In this document: one piece after another, positions 16,053 to 24,319 of the stretch | How the letters are laid out: every line of letters starts with the position of its first letter | Position numbering within the stretch: the first letter of the stretch is position 1 | Assembly (NCBI GenBank): GCA_945862355.1 | Contig: CAMAYR010000002.1 | Span: 1-62,907, forward strand | DNA: 62,907 bases | DNA from: Devosia equisanguinis | GTDB lineage: Bacteria; Pseudomonadota; Alphaproteobacteria; Rhizobiales; Hyphomicrobiaceae | Direction: 5' to 3' | The notes under the pieces: generated by a model | Databases searched by the model: none | What the model was told of the DNA's origin: nothing | Seen by the model: only the letters and a program-made list of their open reading frames with translations | Translations under genes and position numbers: made by a program

Positions 16053-16783
16053 GCGAATCCGATCAAATCTCGCGGAGCGTCGACAAGACGCTGGCGCCCA
16101 AGCCCAGAGACAGCGCAACGCTGATCATCGTCGATACCACCGACGGCGAGCCGCGCATCCTGATGGGAAAGCGCGGCCCCGATCAGGTGTTCATGCCCGG
16201 CAAGTACGTGTTCCCTGGCGGGCGCGTCGATGCCGCCGACCGCAATGTCGAAACGATCGACGAGCTGCACGAGGCTGATGCAGCTAAGCTGCTGATCGAG
16301 ATGCGGGATACGCCTTCGGCCGTGCGTGCACGCGCGATCGCGCTTGCGGCCATCCGCGAAACGTTCGAGGAGACCGGCATCCTGGTCGGCGCCCCTGGAC
16401 AACCGCAGCGGCCCGTCGAGACGGATGCCTGGAAGGGGTTCTATACCCACGGCTTCATGCCGCAACTCAGCCAGATCCGCTTCTTTGCCAGGGCGATCAC
16501 GCCGCCGGGACGTCCGCGCCGATATGACAGCCGGTTTTTCTATGCCGATGTGTCGGCGGTCGGGCTGCGGACGGAGATTATCGACGGGGAGCTTTCGAGC
16601 CTCGACTGGTTCTCGTTCGACGAAATGCGCGCGCTCGACTTGCCTGCAATCACCCGCGTGGTACTCGAGGACCTGATAGACCGGCTGAAGCTCGACCTGG
16701 AAGGTTTCCCCGCAACCGAGGCAGCCGTGCCGTTCTACCGCCACAAGAACGGTGCATCCCGACGCCAGCTACTTTCGCTATAG
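16049..16783 (+). CDS. Nudix hydrolase
   Basis: This 244-residue enzyme contains a Nudix box split by an insertion. The GGRVD part lies near residue 55, and REtfEEtGILVG follows about 45 residues later (IRETFEETGILVG). That spacing resembles the NUDT7/NUDT19-like CoA diphosphatases. The glutamates of REtfEEtG coordinate Mg and hydrolyse a diphosphate linkage. The product ends with PFYRHKNGASRRQLLSL. The start overlaps the DUF983 stop by four bases. The substrate is unproven; a CoA derivative or nucleoside diphosphate conjugate is likely by family. Confidence 0.85.
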   Translation: MSESDQISRSVDKTLAPKPRDSATLIIVDTTDGEPRILMGKRGPDQVFMPGKYVFPGGRVDAADRNVETIDELHEADAAKLLIEMRDTPSAVRARAIALAAIRETFEETGILVGAPGQPQRPVETDAWKGFYTHGFMPQLSQIRFFARAITPPGRPRRYDSRFFYADVSAVGLRTEIIDGELSSLDWFSFDEMRALDLPAITRVVLEDLIDRLKLDLEGFPATEAAVPFYRHKNGASRRQLLSL

Positions 16784-16938
16784 GCCTCAAGCCATTTGTC
16801 GAGAGTGATGTGCTCTCCACCATATGGCGTGTGAGTATCGCTTTACGCTAACGTCCCGTCCGGTCGATGATCTGAAACCCAAGGCGGAGACATCCGCCGC
16901 GCGCCCTGTCCGAGGCCGCGACGCCAGACGAGCCGTAC

Positions 16939-17463
16939 ATGGAACATCTCGCGCAAAGCGTGATCGCCTTCATCGAAAACCATCAGTCCTGGATCGCACC
17001 AGTGACATTCCTTCTGGCGTTCGGCGAGAGCTTGGCGTTCATCTCGTTGCTACTGCCCTCGACCGTGATTCTGGTCGCGATCGCGGGGCTCGTCGGGGGC
17101 GCAAGCGTCGGCACGACGACGATCTTGTGGGTGTGGCTTGCCGCCGGCATCGGCGGCGCGCTTGGATACTCCGTCTCCTACTGGATCGGGCGGTACTTCA
17201 AGGACGACATCGACAAGGTGTGGCCGTTCAAGACGCGGCCGGAGATGCTGAAGCGCGGACGCGACTTCTTCGACAAGTGGGGCACGCTCGGCGTGTTCTT
17301 CGGGCATTTCTTCGGACCGGTCCGGGCCGTCGTGCCGGTCGTGGCCGGGTCGTTCGCGATGCGCCAGCTGCCGTTCCAGATCGCCAACATCGCGTCGTCC
17401 TTCATCTGGGCGACGGGCGTGCTTCTCGTGCCGATATTTCTCGCCAGATACGCGGTGAGTTGA
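16939..17463 (+). CDS. DedA family membrane protein
   Basis: The 174-residue protein shows the DedA (SNARE-associated) pattern: PVTFLLAFGESLAFISLLLPS near the N-terminus (E and P conserved in the re-entrant loop), then GGALGYSVSYWIGRYF, and the FFGHFFGPVRAVVPVVAGS motif with its conserved Arg. Family members act as undecaprenyl-phosphate or phospholipid flippases and affect envelope integrity. It is somewhat shorter than many relatives (about 200 residues). The ATG lacks a strong ribosome site, so the exact start is uncertain. It is convergent with the DMT gene that follows. Confidence 0.85.
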   Translation: MEHLAQSVIAFIENHQSWIAPVTFLLAFGESLAFISLLLPSTVILVAIAGLVGGASVGTTTILWVWLAAGIGGALGYSVSYWIGRYFKDDIDKVWPFKTRPEMLKRGRDFFDKWGTLGVFFGHFFGPVRAVVPVVAGSFAMRQLPFQIANIASSFIWATGVLLVPIFLARYAVS

Positions 17464-17525
17464 GACGTATCGTAGTCGAAATTGCTCGAGAATTGTCGCC
17501 ACACCGCACGACGTCGATCGCACGT

Positions 17526-18539
17526 TCAAGGCCAACGAAGGCGCGCGAGGCGAACGAGCCATTCCGGCCAGTCGGCCAGCGACAGGAACAGCTCCGTGCT
17601 GATCGAAAGCGCCATAGCGCCGATCATTGAAACAAGGGTCGCCGTTATCACGCTGCGATCGAACACCTCGTAGTCGCGATTGATCAGCCAGCCGAAGTAG
17701 ATCCGGAACAACGAAGACAGCCGTTGCAAGGCCGTGACCACGGATACGGGGACAAGCGCCATCGCCGCGTAGCGGAAGGCCTGCGAGAAGAACACGATCA
17801 GTCCTGCAAACAGGAACCATCGCAGCGCTGATGGGGCGATCCGATACGTCGAGGCGGGTTGCCGAGTTGCGACGATCACGATGCCCACGAGTACCGTCGC
17901 TGCGATGTAGGAGACGAGACCTCCTGCCATTGCGCCGCCGCCGCCGGCAGCCTTGATGCCTAGCCCTATGAAGATCGGGCTGAAGCCATAGGCGACGGCG
18001 GCCAGCGTCGCATAGAGGTAGCCTTCGGCGTAGCGCGGCACGAAAATCGGGCGCGCTTTGCTCCCGGGAGTGGCGACGGGGACTTTCGCTACCTGTGCCG
18101 GCTGTGTGCCTGAGCGCTCACGGATCGTCACGAGGCCAGGGCCGACGATCAACAGCACGATCCCGAAGGCGCGCAACGGCGTGAGCTGCTCGCCCAGAAC
18201 CACCATCGCCAGGAGCAGCGTGACAAGCACCTCGGCCTGAAGAATGGGAGATGCGAGATTGGCACCTATGGCGGCGCTGGCTGAAAAGTTGCAGTAGCGA
18301 CCGATAACGAAGTGAACCATGCCGGCGGCTGAGAACCAGGCGATAGCCTCCAGCGAGAAGGTCGTCAGGAGTTGGGTCTCGCCGGTCGCCAGCGTCAGGA
18401 GGAGAAACAGTGGCACGCCGATCGGTACGGTCACCATCAGGCCTTGCAGGACGGTGCCGGAGAGCACGGCACGACGAGCAGCAGTGGCATTGAGGGCGAA
18501 CGTCGCCGCCGAGAGGATCGAGTAGATGATGCCGAGCAA
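17526..18539 (-). CDS. EamA/DMT-superfamily transporter
   Basis: This 337-residue protein has ten helices in two EamA repeats, with a hydrophilic central loop (ERSGTQPAQVAKVPVATPG) between them. The first helix reads MLGIIYSILSAATFALNATAARRAV. The start is a TTG at 18539, preceded by GGGGGAAG six bases upstream; no ATG is available at the right position. The family exports small metabolites. It lies downstream of the two Bug receptor genes on the same strand, 223 bases away beyond a perfect hairpin, and so probably has its own transcript. Confidence 0.83.
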   Translation of the reverse strand: MLGIIYSILSAATFALNATAARRAVLSGTVLQGLMVTVPIGVPLFLLLTLATGETQLLTTFSLEAIAWFSAAGMVHFVIGRYCNFSASAAIGANLASPILQAEVLVTLLLAMVVLGEQLTPLRAFGIVLLIVGPGLVTIRERSGTQPAQVAKVPVATPGSKARPIFVPRYAEGYLYATLAAVAYGFSPIFIGLGIKAAGGGGAMAGGLVSYIAATVLVGIVIVATRQPASTYRIAPSALRWFLFAGLIVFFSQAFRYAAMALVPVSVVTALQRLSSLFRIYFGWLINRDYEVFDRSVITATLVSMIGAMALSISTELFLSLADWPEWLVRLARLRWP

Positions 18540-18654
18540 GTGCGGCTTCCCCCGCTATGGGTGCAATCGCACTCGTGCTGCCCGCGATGAGCTGCAGCGT
18601 GCCAGTCCCTAAAGTCGCGAGAACTCTGCCTAGCGGAGCCCGCTCACAAAGACA

Positions 18655-18683
18655 ATCGGACTGAAACTATGTCTCAGTCCGAT
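18655..18683. repeat. Perfect 10-bp inverted repeat between Bug and DMT genes
   Basis: ATCGGACTGA (18655-18664) pairs with TCAGTCCGAT (18674-18683) around a 9-base loop. It lies 80 bases past the stop of the upstream Bug gene (minus strand). It could act as a transcription terminator, but no T tract follows on either strand. Confidence 0.7.
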
Positions 18684-18762
18684 CTCGGGCTCGATGCCGG
18701 ACCGATCCCGGGCCGATGTCGGGTGCTAAGCTGCGCCGCTGTCGCCCCGCAATGGCGCCGAC

Positions 18763-19821
18763 CTACTGCGGCCGGACGGCGTTCTTCATGCGTGCGATGA
18801 GATCGGGCGGAGAGGCGTACATTCGCTTGACGAGAGCGGCGACATCGGGACCGCTTTGCGGGTTGATCTGCAGCTTCAGCCTTGCAGCATCGGCCAAGAA
18901 CTCCTTGTCCTTCGCCGTGGCCATGAAGCCGTCCTGCAGTTCCTTCACGCGCGCGGCCGGCGTGCCGGGCGGAGCGATGATCGGACGCTGGAAGACCTGT
19001 TGGCTGACGATCAACTCCATCACCTTCTTGTTCTGCTCGGGCACGAAGTTCCAGATCGAGGGAATGCCCAGCGCGGTCATGTCTGCGTTCGGCTGGAGGC
19101 CCAACTGCACGAAGGTGTTCACCTGCTTCTTCGGCAGCCACTCCGGCCGGACCGCATAGAAGGTGCTGATCTCGATGCCGCACCAGCCGTCAACCTCTTT
19201 GCGCTCGATGGCGACTGCGACGTCGGTGGTGCCCTTGTAGCCGGCGACGACCTTGAACTTGGTGCCGGTCAGCGCGTTGAGCATGGTTGGATAATCGTAG
19301 GTGGAGCCGCCGGGCGCCGAGGCGCCGATCGTCACCGTCTGCTTTCGAGCGTCCTCGAAAGTCTTGACCTTCGAATCGAGATGGGTGGCACAAAGCCGCG
19401 TGCCACTGTCGACGGTGCCGATGAACTCGAGCTTGGCGGGATCGTAGCGCCACTGCTCACGCGGTGTGATCATCGGATCAGCGATGGCGCCGGGAAAGAC
19501 CAGGGCGATCGATGTCCCGTCCTTGGGTGCTATCAGCGCGATGAACTCGGTGGCGCGCTTGCTGCCCGCGCCGCCCATGTTCTGCGGTACGACAGTCGGC
19601 CGGCCCGGCAGATGCTTGTGGAGGTGCCGGGCGACCACGCGCGCGTAGGTGTCGTAGCCCGATCCCGCCTCCGAGCCGATGATCAGGCTCACGGTCTTGC
19701 CTGCCCAGAAGTCCTGAGCCACCGCACCGTGCGGCGCCACCATCAGCGAGCCAGCCGCGACCACGACCGCCAGCCGCGAGACCGATTGCGAATGCGAATG
19801 CGCCATTGTCGGATTTCCCAT
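18763..19821 (-). CDS. Bug/TctC-family periplasmic solute-binding protein
   Basis: The 352-residue protein has a signal peptide (hydrophobic core LAVVVAAGSLMVAPHGAVA) and then the mature Bug domain starting QDFWAGKTVSLIIGSEAGSGYD. The ligand-loop motifs are GSGYD and QNMGGAGS. It is a paralogue of the next gene upstream, which is closest to it in arrangement and residue choice. No tctA/tctB permease genes are present. A second in-frame ATG at 19806 is an alternative start. The receptor should capture a carboxylate or amide in the periplasm; the ligand is not predictable. Confidence 0.86.
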   Translation of the reverse strand: MGNPTMAHSHSQSVSRLAVVVAAGSLMVAPHGAVAQDFWAGKTVSLIIGSEAGSGYDTYARVVARHLHKHLPGRPTVVPQNMGGAGSKRATEFIALIAPKDGTSIALVFPGAIADPMITPREQWRYDPAKLEFIGTVDSGTRLCATHLDSKVKTFEDARKQTVTIGASAPGGSTYDYPTMLNALTGTKFKVVAGYKGTTDVAVAIERKEVDGWCGIEISTFYAVRPEWLPKKQVNTFVQLGLQPNADMTALGIPSIWNFVPEQNKKVMELIVSQQVFQRPIIAPPGTPAARVKELQDGFMATAKDKEFLADAARLKLQINPQSGPDVAALVKRMYASPPDLIARMKNAVRPQ

Positions 19822-19871
19822 CCTTAAACAACTACCATCGGTTTACTTCTTCGCGCATGCCGGCAGCGCGA

Positions 19872-20933
19872 TCAAGGCCGGATCACCTTGGCCATGCGGG
19901 CGATCAGCTCCTTGGGTGCACTGTAGATCTTTTTCACCAGGGCTTCGACCTCTTCGCCGCTTTTCGCGCTGAGCTCGATCTTGCTCTTCTTGGCTTCGGC
20001 CAGCAAGTCGGGATCCTTGAGCGCCGCCATGAACGCAGCGCGCAGCGCCTTCAATTGGGCGGGCGGCGTGCCGGGGGGGGCGAGGAACGGCCGCTGGAAC
20101 ACCTGCTGGCTGACGATCAGCTCGACCAGCGGCTTGTCCGAGGGCTTGATGAAATTCCAGATCGGTGGAAAGCCGAGTGCCGTAGCTCTCGGGTTCACGT
20201 CGAGGCCGAGCTGAACTAGCGGGTTGCCCTTCTTCTCGCCTTCGAGCCAGCCCGGCCGCAGCGCCTGATATGTCGAAATGTCGATGCCGCAAACGCCGTC
20301 GGCCTCGCCGCGCTCGACAGCGAGGAACATCGCACCGGGGCCAGGATAGCCGGTCACGACGCTGAACTTCGTGCCGGCAACCGCGTTGATGAAATTCGGA
20401 TAATCGTAGGCCGAGCTGCCGAGCGCCGTCGCAGCCATGACGACATTGCCTTTGCGGGCGTCCTCGAGAGACTTGGCCTTTGTGGCCGGCCAAGTCATGC
20501 ACATGCGTGTGCCGCTATCCATCGTGCCGATGTAGGCAATCGTCCTTGGATCGTAACGATATTTCGCTGGATCGCCGGTCAGCGGCTCAATCAGCGCGCC
20601 GGGCATGGCGAGCGTGATCTGCGTGCCGTCCTTGGGAGCGACGTTGACGGTGTAGTCGACCGCCTTGATGCTACCGGCGCCGGGCATGTTCTGCACGATG
20701 ACGATCGGCTTGCCGGGTATGTATTTCACGATGTGCCGGCCGAGAAGCCGTCCATAAGCATCGTAGCCACTGCCCGCGGTATTGGCGACGATGATAGTGA
20801 GCTGTTTGCCCGCGTAGAAGTCCTGCGCCAGGGCGGCGCTCGAAGCGGCGATGCTTGCAAACGCGACACCGGCCAACGGCACCAACGCTGCCGTGCCGCG
20901 CCTGCCTGGGTTGCTCGTGACGGCCATGCCCAT
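19872..20933 (-). CDS. Bug/TctC-family periplasmic solute-binding protein
   Basis: The 353-residue protein has a signal peptide ending near SAALAQ, then DFYAGKQLTIIVANTAGSGYD and QNMPGAGSIKAVDY. It shares layout with the Bug gene 50 bases downstream, so the two are a tandem duplicate and likely one transcript. The start at 20933 has GAGGGAGA seven bases upstream, better than the in-frame ATG at 20957. A run of eight C/G bases (20073-20080) lies in coding sequence. As with its neighbour, the membrane components are missing from the window. Confidence 0.86.
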   Translation of the reverse strand: MGMAVTSNPGRRGTAALVPLAGVAFASIAASSAALAQDFYAGKQLTIIVANTAGSGYDAYGRLLGRHIVKYIPGKPIVIVQNMPGAGSIKAVDYTVNVAPKDGTQITLAMPGALIEPLTGDPAKYRYDPRTIAYIGTMDSGTRMCMTWPATKAKSLEDARKGNVVMAATALGSSAYDYPNFINAVAGTKFSVVTGYPGPGAMFLAVERGEADGVCGIDISTYQALRPGWLEGEKKGNPLVQLGLDVNPRATALGFPPIWNFIKPSDKPLVELIVSQQVFQRPFLAPPGTPPAQLKALRAAFMAALKDPDLLAEAKKSKIELSAKSGEEVEALVKKIYSAPKELIARMAKVIRP

Positions 20934-21065
20934 AAGATTCTCCCTCGGTCGTCGCATTCTTTGATGGTGTGATCGACTCTGACGTCAAAGCAGCAAGAAT
21001 TGCAATCGAGGTCAAGCCGTGGCGCTACGACTAGACCTTCCGAGGGTGTTCGGCAGTGAGGGGTG

Positions 21066-21578
21066 TCAGGCCCGGCGGCCCGACATCATGCGTGCGAGCA
21101 GCGGGTAAAGCAGGCCGAGACCGATGCCGAACGCGACACCATTGAGGAGGAAGCCGTTCCTCAACGCTAGAATGTTGAAGCCGCCTTTGGCGAAGGCGCC
21201 GCTGAACATGGCGCCGCCCTTGATCAGCGGAACCAATAGCCAGCTACCGAGCAGCATCGGGAATACCACGCCGAAGACGAAGCCTTTCACGATGGCCGGT
21301 CCGCCGGGAATGCGATCGACGAGGAACGCGAACAATATTCCCCACAGGCCGCCCCAAATGGATTGATGCACGATGCCGGGAACGCTGATCGCGGCCAACT
21401 TGAACATGCCGAACAATTCGGGCCAGAGCGGCGTGGGGGTCAAGCGGTAGGGCGCGCCCCGAAGTGGAAGGCCCTCAGTCTGCATGAGCACATACATGCC
21501 CTGGTGAAAAATCAGCACGGCCAGCGCGCCCGCGATGAAGCCGGCAAAAATCCTGGTTGCGTTAGATGTGGACGTCAT
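21066..21578 (-). CDS. Small four-helix membrane protein of unknown function
   Basis: The 170-residue protein has hydrophobic segments at about residues 10-30 (IFAGFIAGALAVLIFHQGMY), 70-90, 95-115 and 145-165 (FLLNGVAFGIGLGLLYPLLA). I do not recognise a named family, though similar short membrane proteins occur widely in alphaproteobacteria. It is encoded upstream of the two Bug receptors on the same strand, 132 bases away. Whether it takes part in their transport is untested; it does not resemble TctB. Confidence 0.75.
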   Translation of the reverse strand: MTSTSNATRIFAGFIAGALAVLIFHQGMYVLMQTEGLPLRGAPYRLTPTPLWPELFGMFKLAAISVPGIVHQSIWGGLWGILFAFLVDRIPGGPAIVKGFVFGVVFPMLLGSWLLVPLIKGGAMFSGAFAKGGFNILALRNGFLLNGVAFGIGLGLLYPLLARMMSGRRA

Positions 21579-21691
21579 GAATGCCCCTCCCTCAACCCGG
21601 CAAATTACCGGCGGAAGAGGTAGCTACCCGAGAACCATTTGGGTGCCGAGACACGTTTGCGCGAGCGACGCGGGTGGACCGCGTCGCCATG

Positions 21692-22174
21692 TCATGCGCG
21701 ATGGTAGGGGTGGCCCGTGACGATGGTGGTCGCGCGATAGATCTGCTCGGCCAGCACGATGCGCGCGAGGCCGTGGGGGAGGGTCATCGGACCGAGCGAG
21801 AGTGTGACAGCGGCAGCCTGCCTCGCTTTTTCGCCGTGGCCGTCAGGGCCGCCCAGCAGAAAAGCCGCCTCGCTCTCGCCGCGGTCGCGCAGCTTGCACA
21901 ACAACTTGGCGAAATCGACGCTCGTCAGCGCCTTGCCTCGCTCGTCGAGGAGGATCGAGACACCGGCGCCCTTGCTCTTGGCGAGCAGCCGGTCGGCCTC
22001 GTCCGCGGTTCGCGCCGCCAGCGACGTGGCCTTACCTTCGTTGATCTCGCGAAGCTCGAGCGGCCCCAAGGCTACACTCCGGCCAGACGCGGCCACACGA
22101 TCCGCATAGCGCGCGTACAGATCCCTCTCGGCACCATCCTTGAGCTTGCCGACGGCCGCAATGACGAGGCGCAT
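21692..22174 (-). CDS. rlmH: 23S rRNA (pseudouridine-1915 N3)-methyltransferase RlmH
   Basis: This 160-residue SPOUT methyltransferase methylates pseudouridine 1915 of 23S rRNA in assembled ribosomes, using S-adenosylmethionine. Typical features are MRLVIAAVGKLKDGAE at the start, the trefoil-knot motif FLLGGPDGHG, and the C-terminal LAEQIYRATTIVTGHPYHR with the conserved HPYHR end. Full length. The ATG at 22174 starts right at the domain. It follows rsfS by 50 bases on the same strand, the common rsfS-rlmH pair. Confidence 0.95.
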   Translation of the reverse strand: MRLVIAAVGKLKDGAERDLYARYADRVAASGRSVALGPLELREINEGKATSLAARTADEADRLLAKSKGAGVSILLDERGKALTSVDFAKLLCKLRDRGESEAAFLLGGPDGHGEKARQAAAVTLSLGPMTLPHGLARIVLAEQIYRATTIVTGHPYHRA

Positions 22175-22224
22175 CGGCAATCCTCGAGTGTTCCGATCGC
22201 CACCGCGGCTGGCGGTGGCAGCGT

Positions 22225-22635
22225 TCAGTGCGTCTGGCCTTCGGCCGGGCGCTCGCTGGACCACATCCGCTCGAGCTTGTAGAACTCGCGCACTTCCGGA
22301 CGGAAGATGTGCACGATGATATTGCCGGCGTCGACAAGCACCCAGTCGCCTTGCTCGATGCCCTCGGTGCGGACGCGGCCGAAGCCCTCCTCCTTGAGCT
22401 TGCGCTGGAGTTGCTCGCCGATCGCGCCCACGTGCCTTTCCGATCTTCCCGAGGCAACGACCATGAAGTCGGCAATCGTAGACTTGCCCGCGAGATCAAT
22501 CGAGACGACCGCCTCGGCCTTCGCCTCGTCGAGCCAATGCAGGACGTTGTCGAGAAGAGCTTGCGTGCTCGCTCTGTCTGGTGGGACATCGCGTTGGGGT
22601 ACGGCCTGGAGGCTGCCCTCGTGAGCGGTTGTCAT
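22225..22635 (-). CDS. rsfS: Ribosome silencing factor RsfS
   Basis: The 136-residue protein is a member of the RsfS/Iojap family, which binds uL14 and blocks 30S-50S joining under nutrient stress. Diagnostic parts are ADFMVVASGRSERHVGAIGEQLQ, GDWVLVDAGNIIVHIFRPEVREFYKLERMW (each shorter here as ADFMVVASGRS and DWVLVDAGNIIVHIF). The ATG at 22635 was chosen over longer in-frame options because upstream residues are not conserved-looking. It is paired with rlmH. The usual upstream partners nadD, proA and obgE are absent; dapF is divergent instead. Confidence 0.93.
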   Translation of the reverse strand: MTTAHEGSLQAVPQRDVPPDRASTQALLDNVLHWLDEAKAEAVVSIDLAGKSTIADFMVVASGRSERHVGAIGEQLQRKLKEEGFGRVRTEGIEQGDWVLVDAGNIIVHIFRPEVREFYKLERMWSSERPAEGQTH

Positions 22636-22952
22636 CTGGCGGCTATGATCCTTTTGCAGGCGCGCCTCATCCCGCGTCCGTCGGCGGGGGCAGCGCATCA
22701 GCGTCGCGCCCATCGACTGCGGGGCGCCAAAAGCGAAGGTGCCGTTCACAAGAGCCCTGTGGCTTCGAACCTTACAGATGCTCAGGCAACCCAGCCTCGG
22801 ACGCAAGATGAAAGTAGGGGCATTGCTGCGGTTTGGCAATCGTTCCGGATCCGCATCCCGAAAATGTGCAGAAACTCAGCCGACAACGCCCTGCCTTTGC
22901 CCCACAACGAGGCACCGGTTGCCTTCGCCACAGCACCGGCCATATTAGCCGA
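22636..22952. other. Divergent intergenic region rsfS/dapF
   Basis: These 317 bases separate the divergent rsfS and dapF genes. The rsfS frame stays open for another 68 codons into it (to 22839), but the composition is not protein-like. I see no clear hairpin, repeat or RNA element. Two divergent promoters are expected here. Confidence 0.5.
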
Positions 22953-23801
22953 ATGGCACAGACAGCATCTCTCCGATTCGTGAAGATGAACGGGCTCGGC
23001 AACGAGATCCTGGTCGTGGATCTGCGCGGCTCCGCGCGCGTTATCGGCGAGGAGGAGGCGGCGGCGCTCGCCCGCGAGCCGCGAACGCGTTTCGACCAGC
23101 TGATGGCGCTGCACGACCCCAGAACGCCTGGCACAGCCGCCTATGTGCGCATCTACAATACCGACGGAACGCTGTCGGGGGCGTGCGGGAACGGCACGCG
23201 TTGCATCGCCTGGCTCGAGGCGGAGCGGCGCGGCAATCGCGATCCGCTCTATGAGACCGACAGCGGCCTCGTCAGCGCCCACGTCGAGAGCATGGCCCGT
23301 ATCACCGTCGACATGGGCGTCCCACGATTCGGCTGGCAGGACATCCCGCTTCGCGACGAGTTCCGCGACACGCGCTACATCGAGTTGCAGATCGGCCCGA
23401 TCGACGCGCCAGTGCTGCATTCGCCCGCCGTCGTCAACGTCGGCAACCCGCACGCGGTGTTCTGGGTCGACGACGTGGACGCCTTCGACCTGGGCCGGCT
23501 CGGGCCGCTGCTCGAAAATCACCCGATCTTTCCCGATCGGGCCAACATCTCGCTGGCGCAGGTGCGGTCGCGGGAGGACATCAAGCTCAGGACATGGGAG
23601 CGCGGGGCGGGGCTGACGAAGGCTTGCGGCTCGGCGGCGTGCGCGGCGGCGGTGTGCGCGGCGCGGACCGGGCGGACGGGACGCAAGGTCGTCGTGCATC
23701 TGCCGGGCGGGCCGCTCGAGATCGAGTGGGCTGGGAACGACCACATCCTGATGACCGGCCCGGCCGAGCTCGAATACGAAGGTGAGATCGTGGCTGGGTA
23801 G
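22953..23801 (+). CDS. dapF: Diaminopimelate epimerase
   Basis: The 282-residue cytoplasmic enzyme converts LL- to meso-diaminopimelate for lysine and peptidoglycan synthesis. Both catalytic cysteines are present in their motifs: [10 protein letters not shown] in the first half and [10 protein letters not shown] in the second. The start [10 protein letters not shown] is characteristic. Full length. The ATG at 22953 begins the conserved N-terminus; 40 in-frame codons upstream are not conserved-looking. It ends 25 bases before the convergent apaG stop. Confidence 0.96.
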   Translation: MAQTASLRFVKMNGLGNEILVVDLRGSARVIGEEEAAALAREPRTRFDQLMALHDPRTPGTAAYVRIYNTDGTLSGACGNGTRCIAWLEAERRGNRDPLYETDSGLVSAHVESMARITVDMGVPRFGWQDIPLRDEFRDTRYIELQIGPIDAPVLHSPAVVNVGNPHAVFWVDDVDAFDLGRLGPLLENHPIFPDRANISLAQVRSREDIKLRTWERGAGLTKACGSAACAAAVCAARTGRTGRKVVVHLPGGPLEIEWAGNDHILMTGPAELEYEGEIVAG

Positions 23802-23826
23802 GTATGCGACCTCCGTCGCCTCCACT

Positions 23827-24219
23827 TCAATTGAACGTGGGCCGGTAGAACGGGCTGTCGAGGGAGAAGGCGGGGATCGCGACGTCGATCATCTCGCCGT
23901 CGGCGCCGACCATCTGGTAACTGCCTACCATGAGGCCCTGCGGCGTCTTCAAGGGACAGCCGGAGCTGTAACTGAAGCTCTGGCCGGGCTCCAGGACAGG
24001 CTGCTCGCCGACAACGCCCGGCCCGCGCACCTCCTCGGTGCGGCCGTTGCCGTCGGTGATGCGCCAATGCCGCGTCTTCAACTGCACCATCGCGCCGCCG
24101 AGGTTCGTGATCTCGACCTTGTAGGACCAGAAAAAATAGCCCTCGTCCGGCTCGGATTGCTCGGAGACGTATTCCGGCGTGACGCGGACGCGGATGTCAT
24201 GCGTGATGGATTCGTACAT
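23827..24219 (-). CDS. apaG: ApaG domain protein
   Basis: The 130-residue protein is full-length ApaG, a fibronectin-type-III-like single domain. Signature parts are GYFFWSYKVEITNLG, LKTRHWRITDGNG, RGPGVVGEQPVLEPGQ and GSYQMVGADGEM. The family was linked genetically to Co2+/Mg2+ sensitivity and binds pyrophosphate-containing ligands in one structure; the cellular role is open. It lies downstream of metZ on the same strand? No: metZ ends at 24320, 100 bases upstream of the apaG start, so both run leftward and may share a transcript. Confidence 0.93.
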   Translation of the reverse strand: MYESITHDIRVRVTPEYVSEQSEPDEGYFFWSYKVEITNLGGAMVQLKTRHWRITDGNGRTEEVRGPGVVGEQPVLEPGQSFSYSSGCPLKTPQGLMVGSYQMVGADGEMIDVAIPAFSLDSPFYRPTFN

Positions 24220-24319
24220 GTCGGACCATTGGGCAGCAGGCAGCAGGCGAGAATGTCAACGTGACGTCATATATGAGTTGGCAGACTTATCTGAGTTAGT
24301 CGACCGGCAGCGGTCAACC

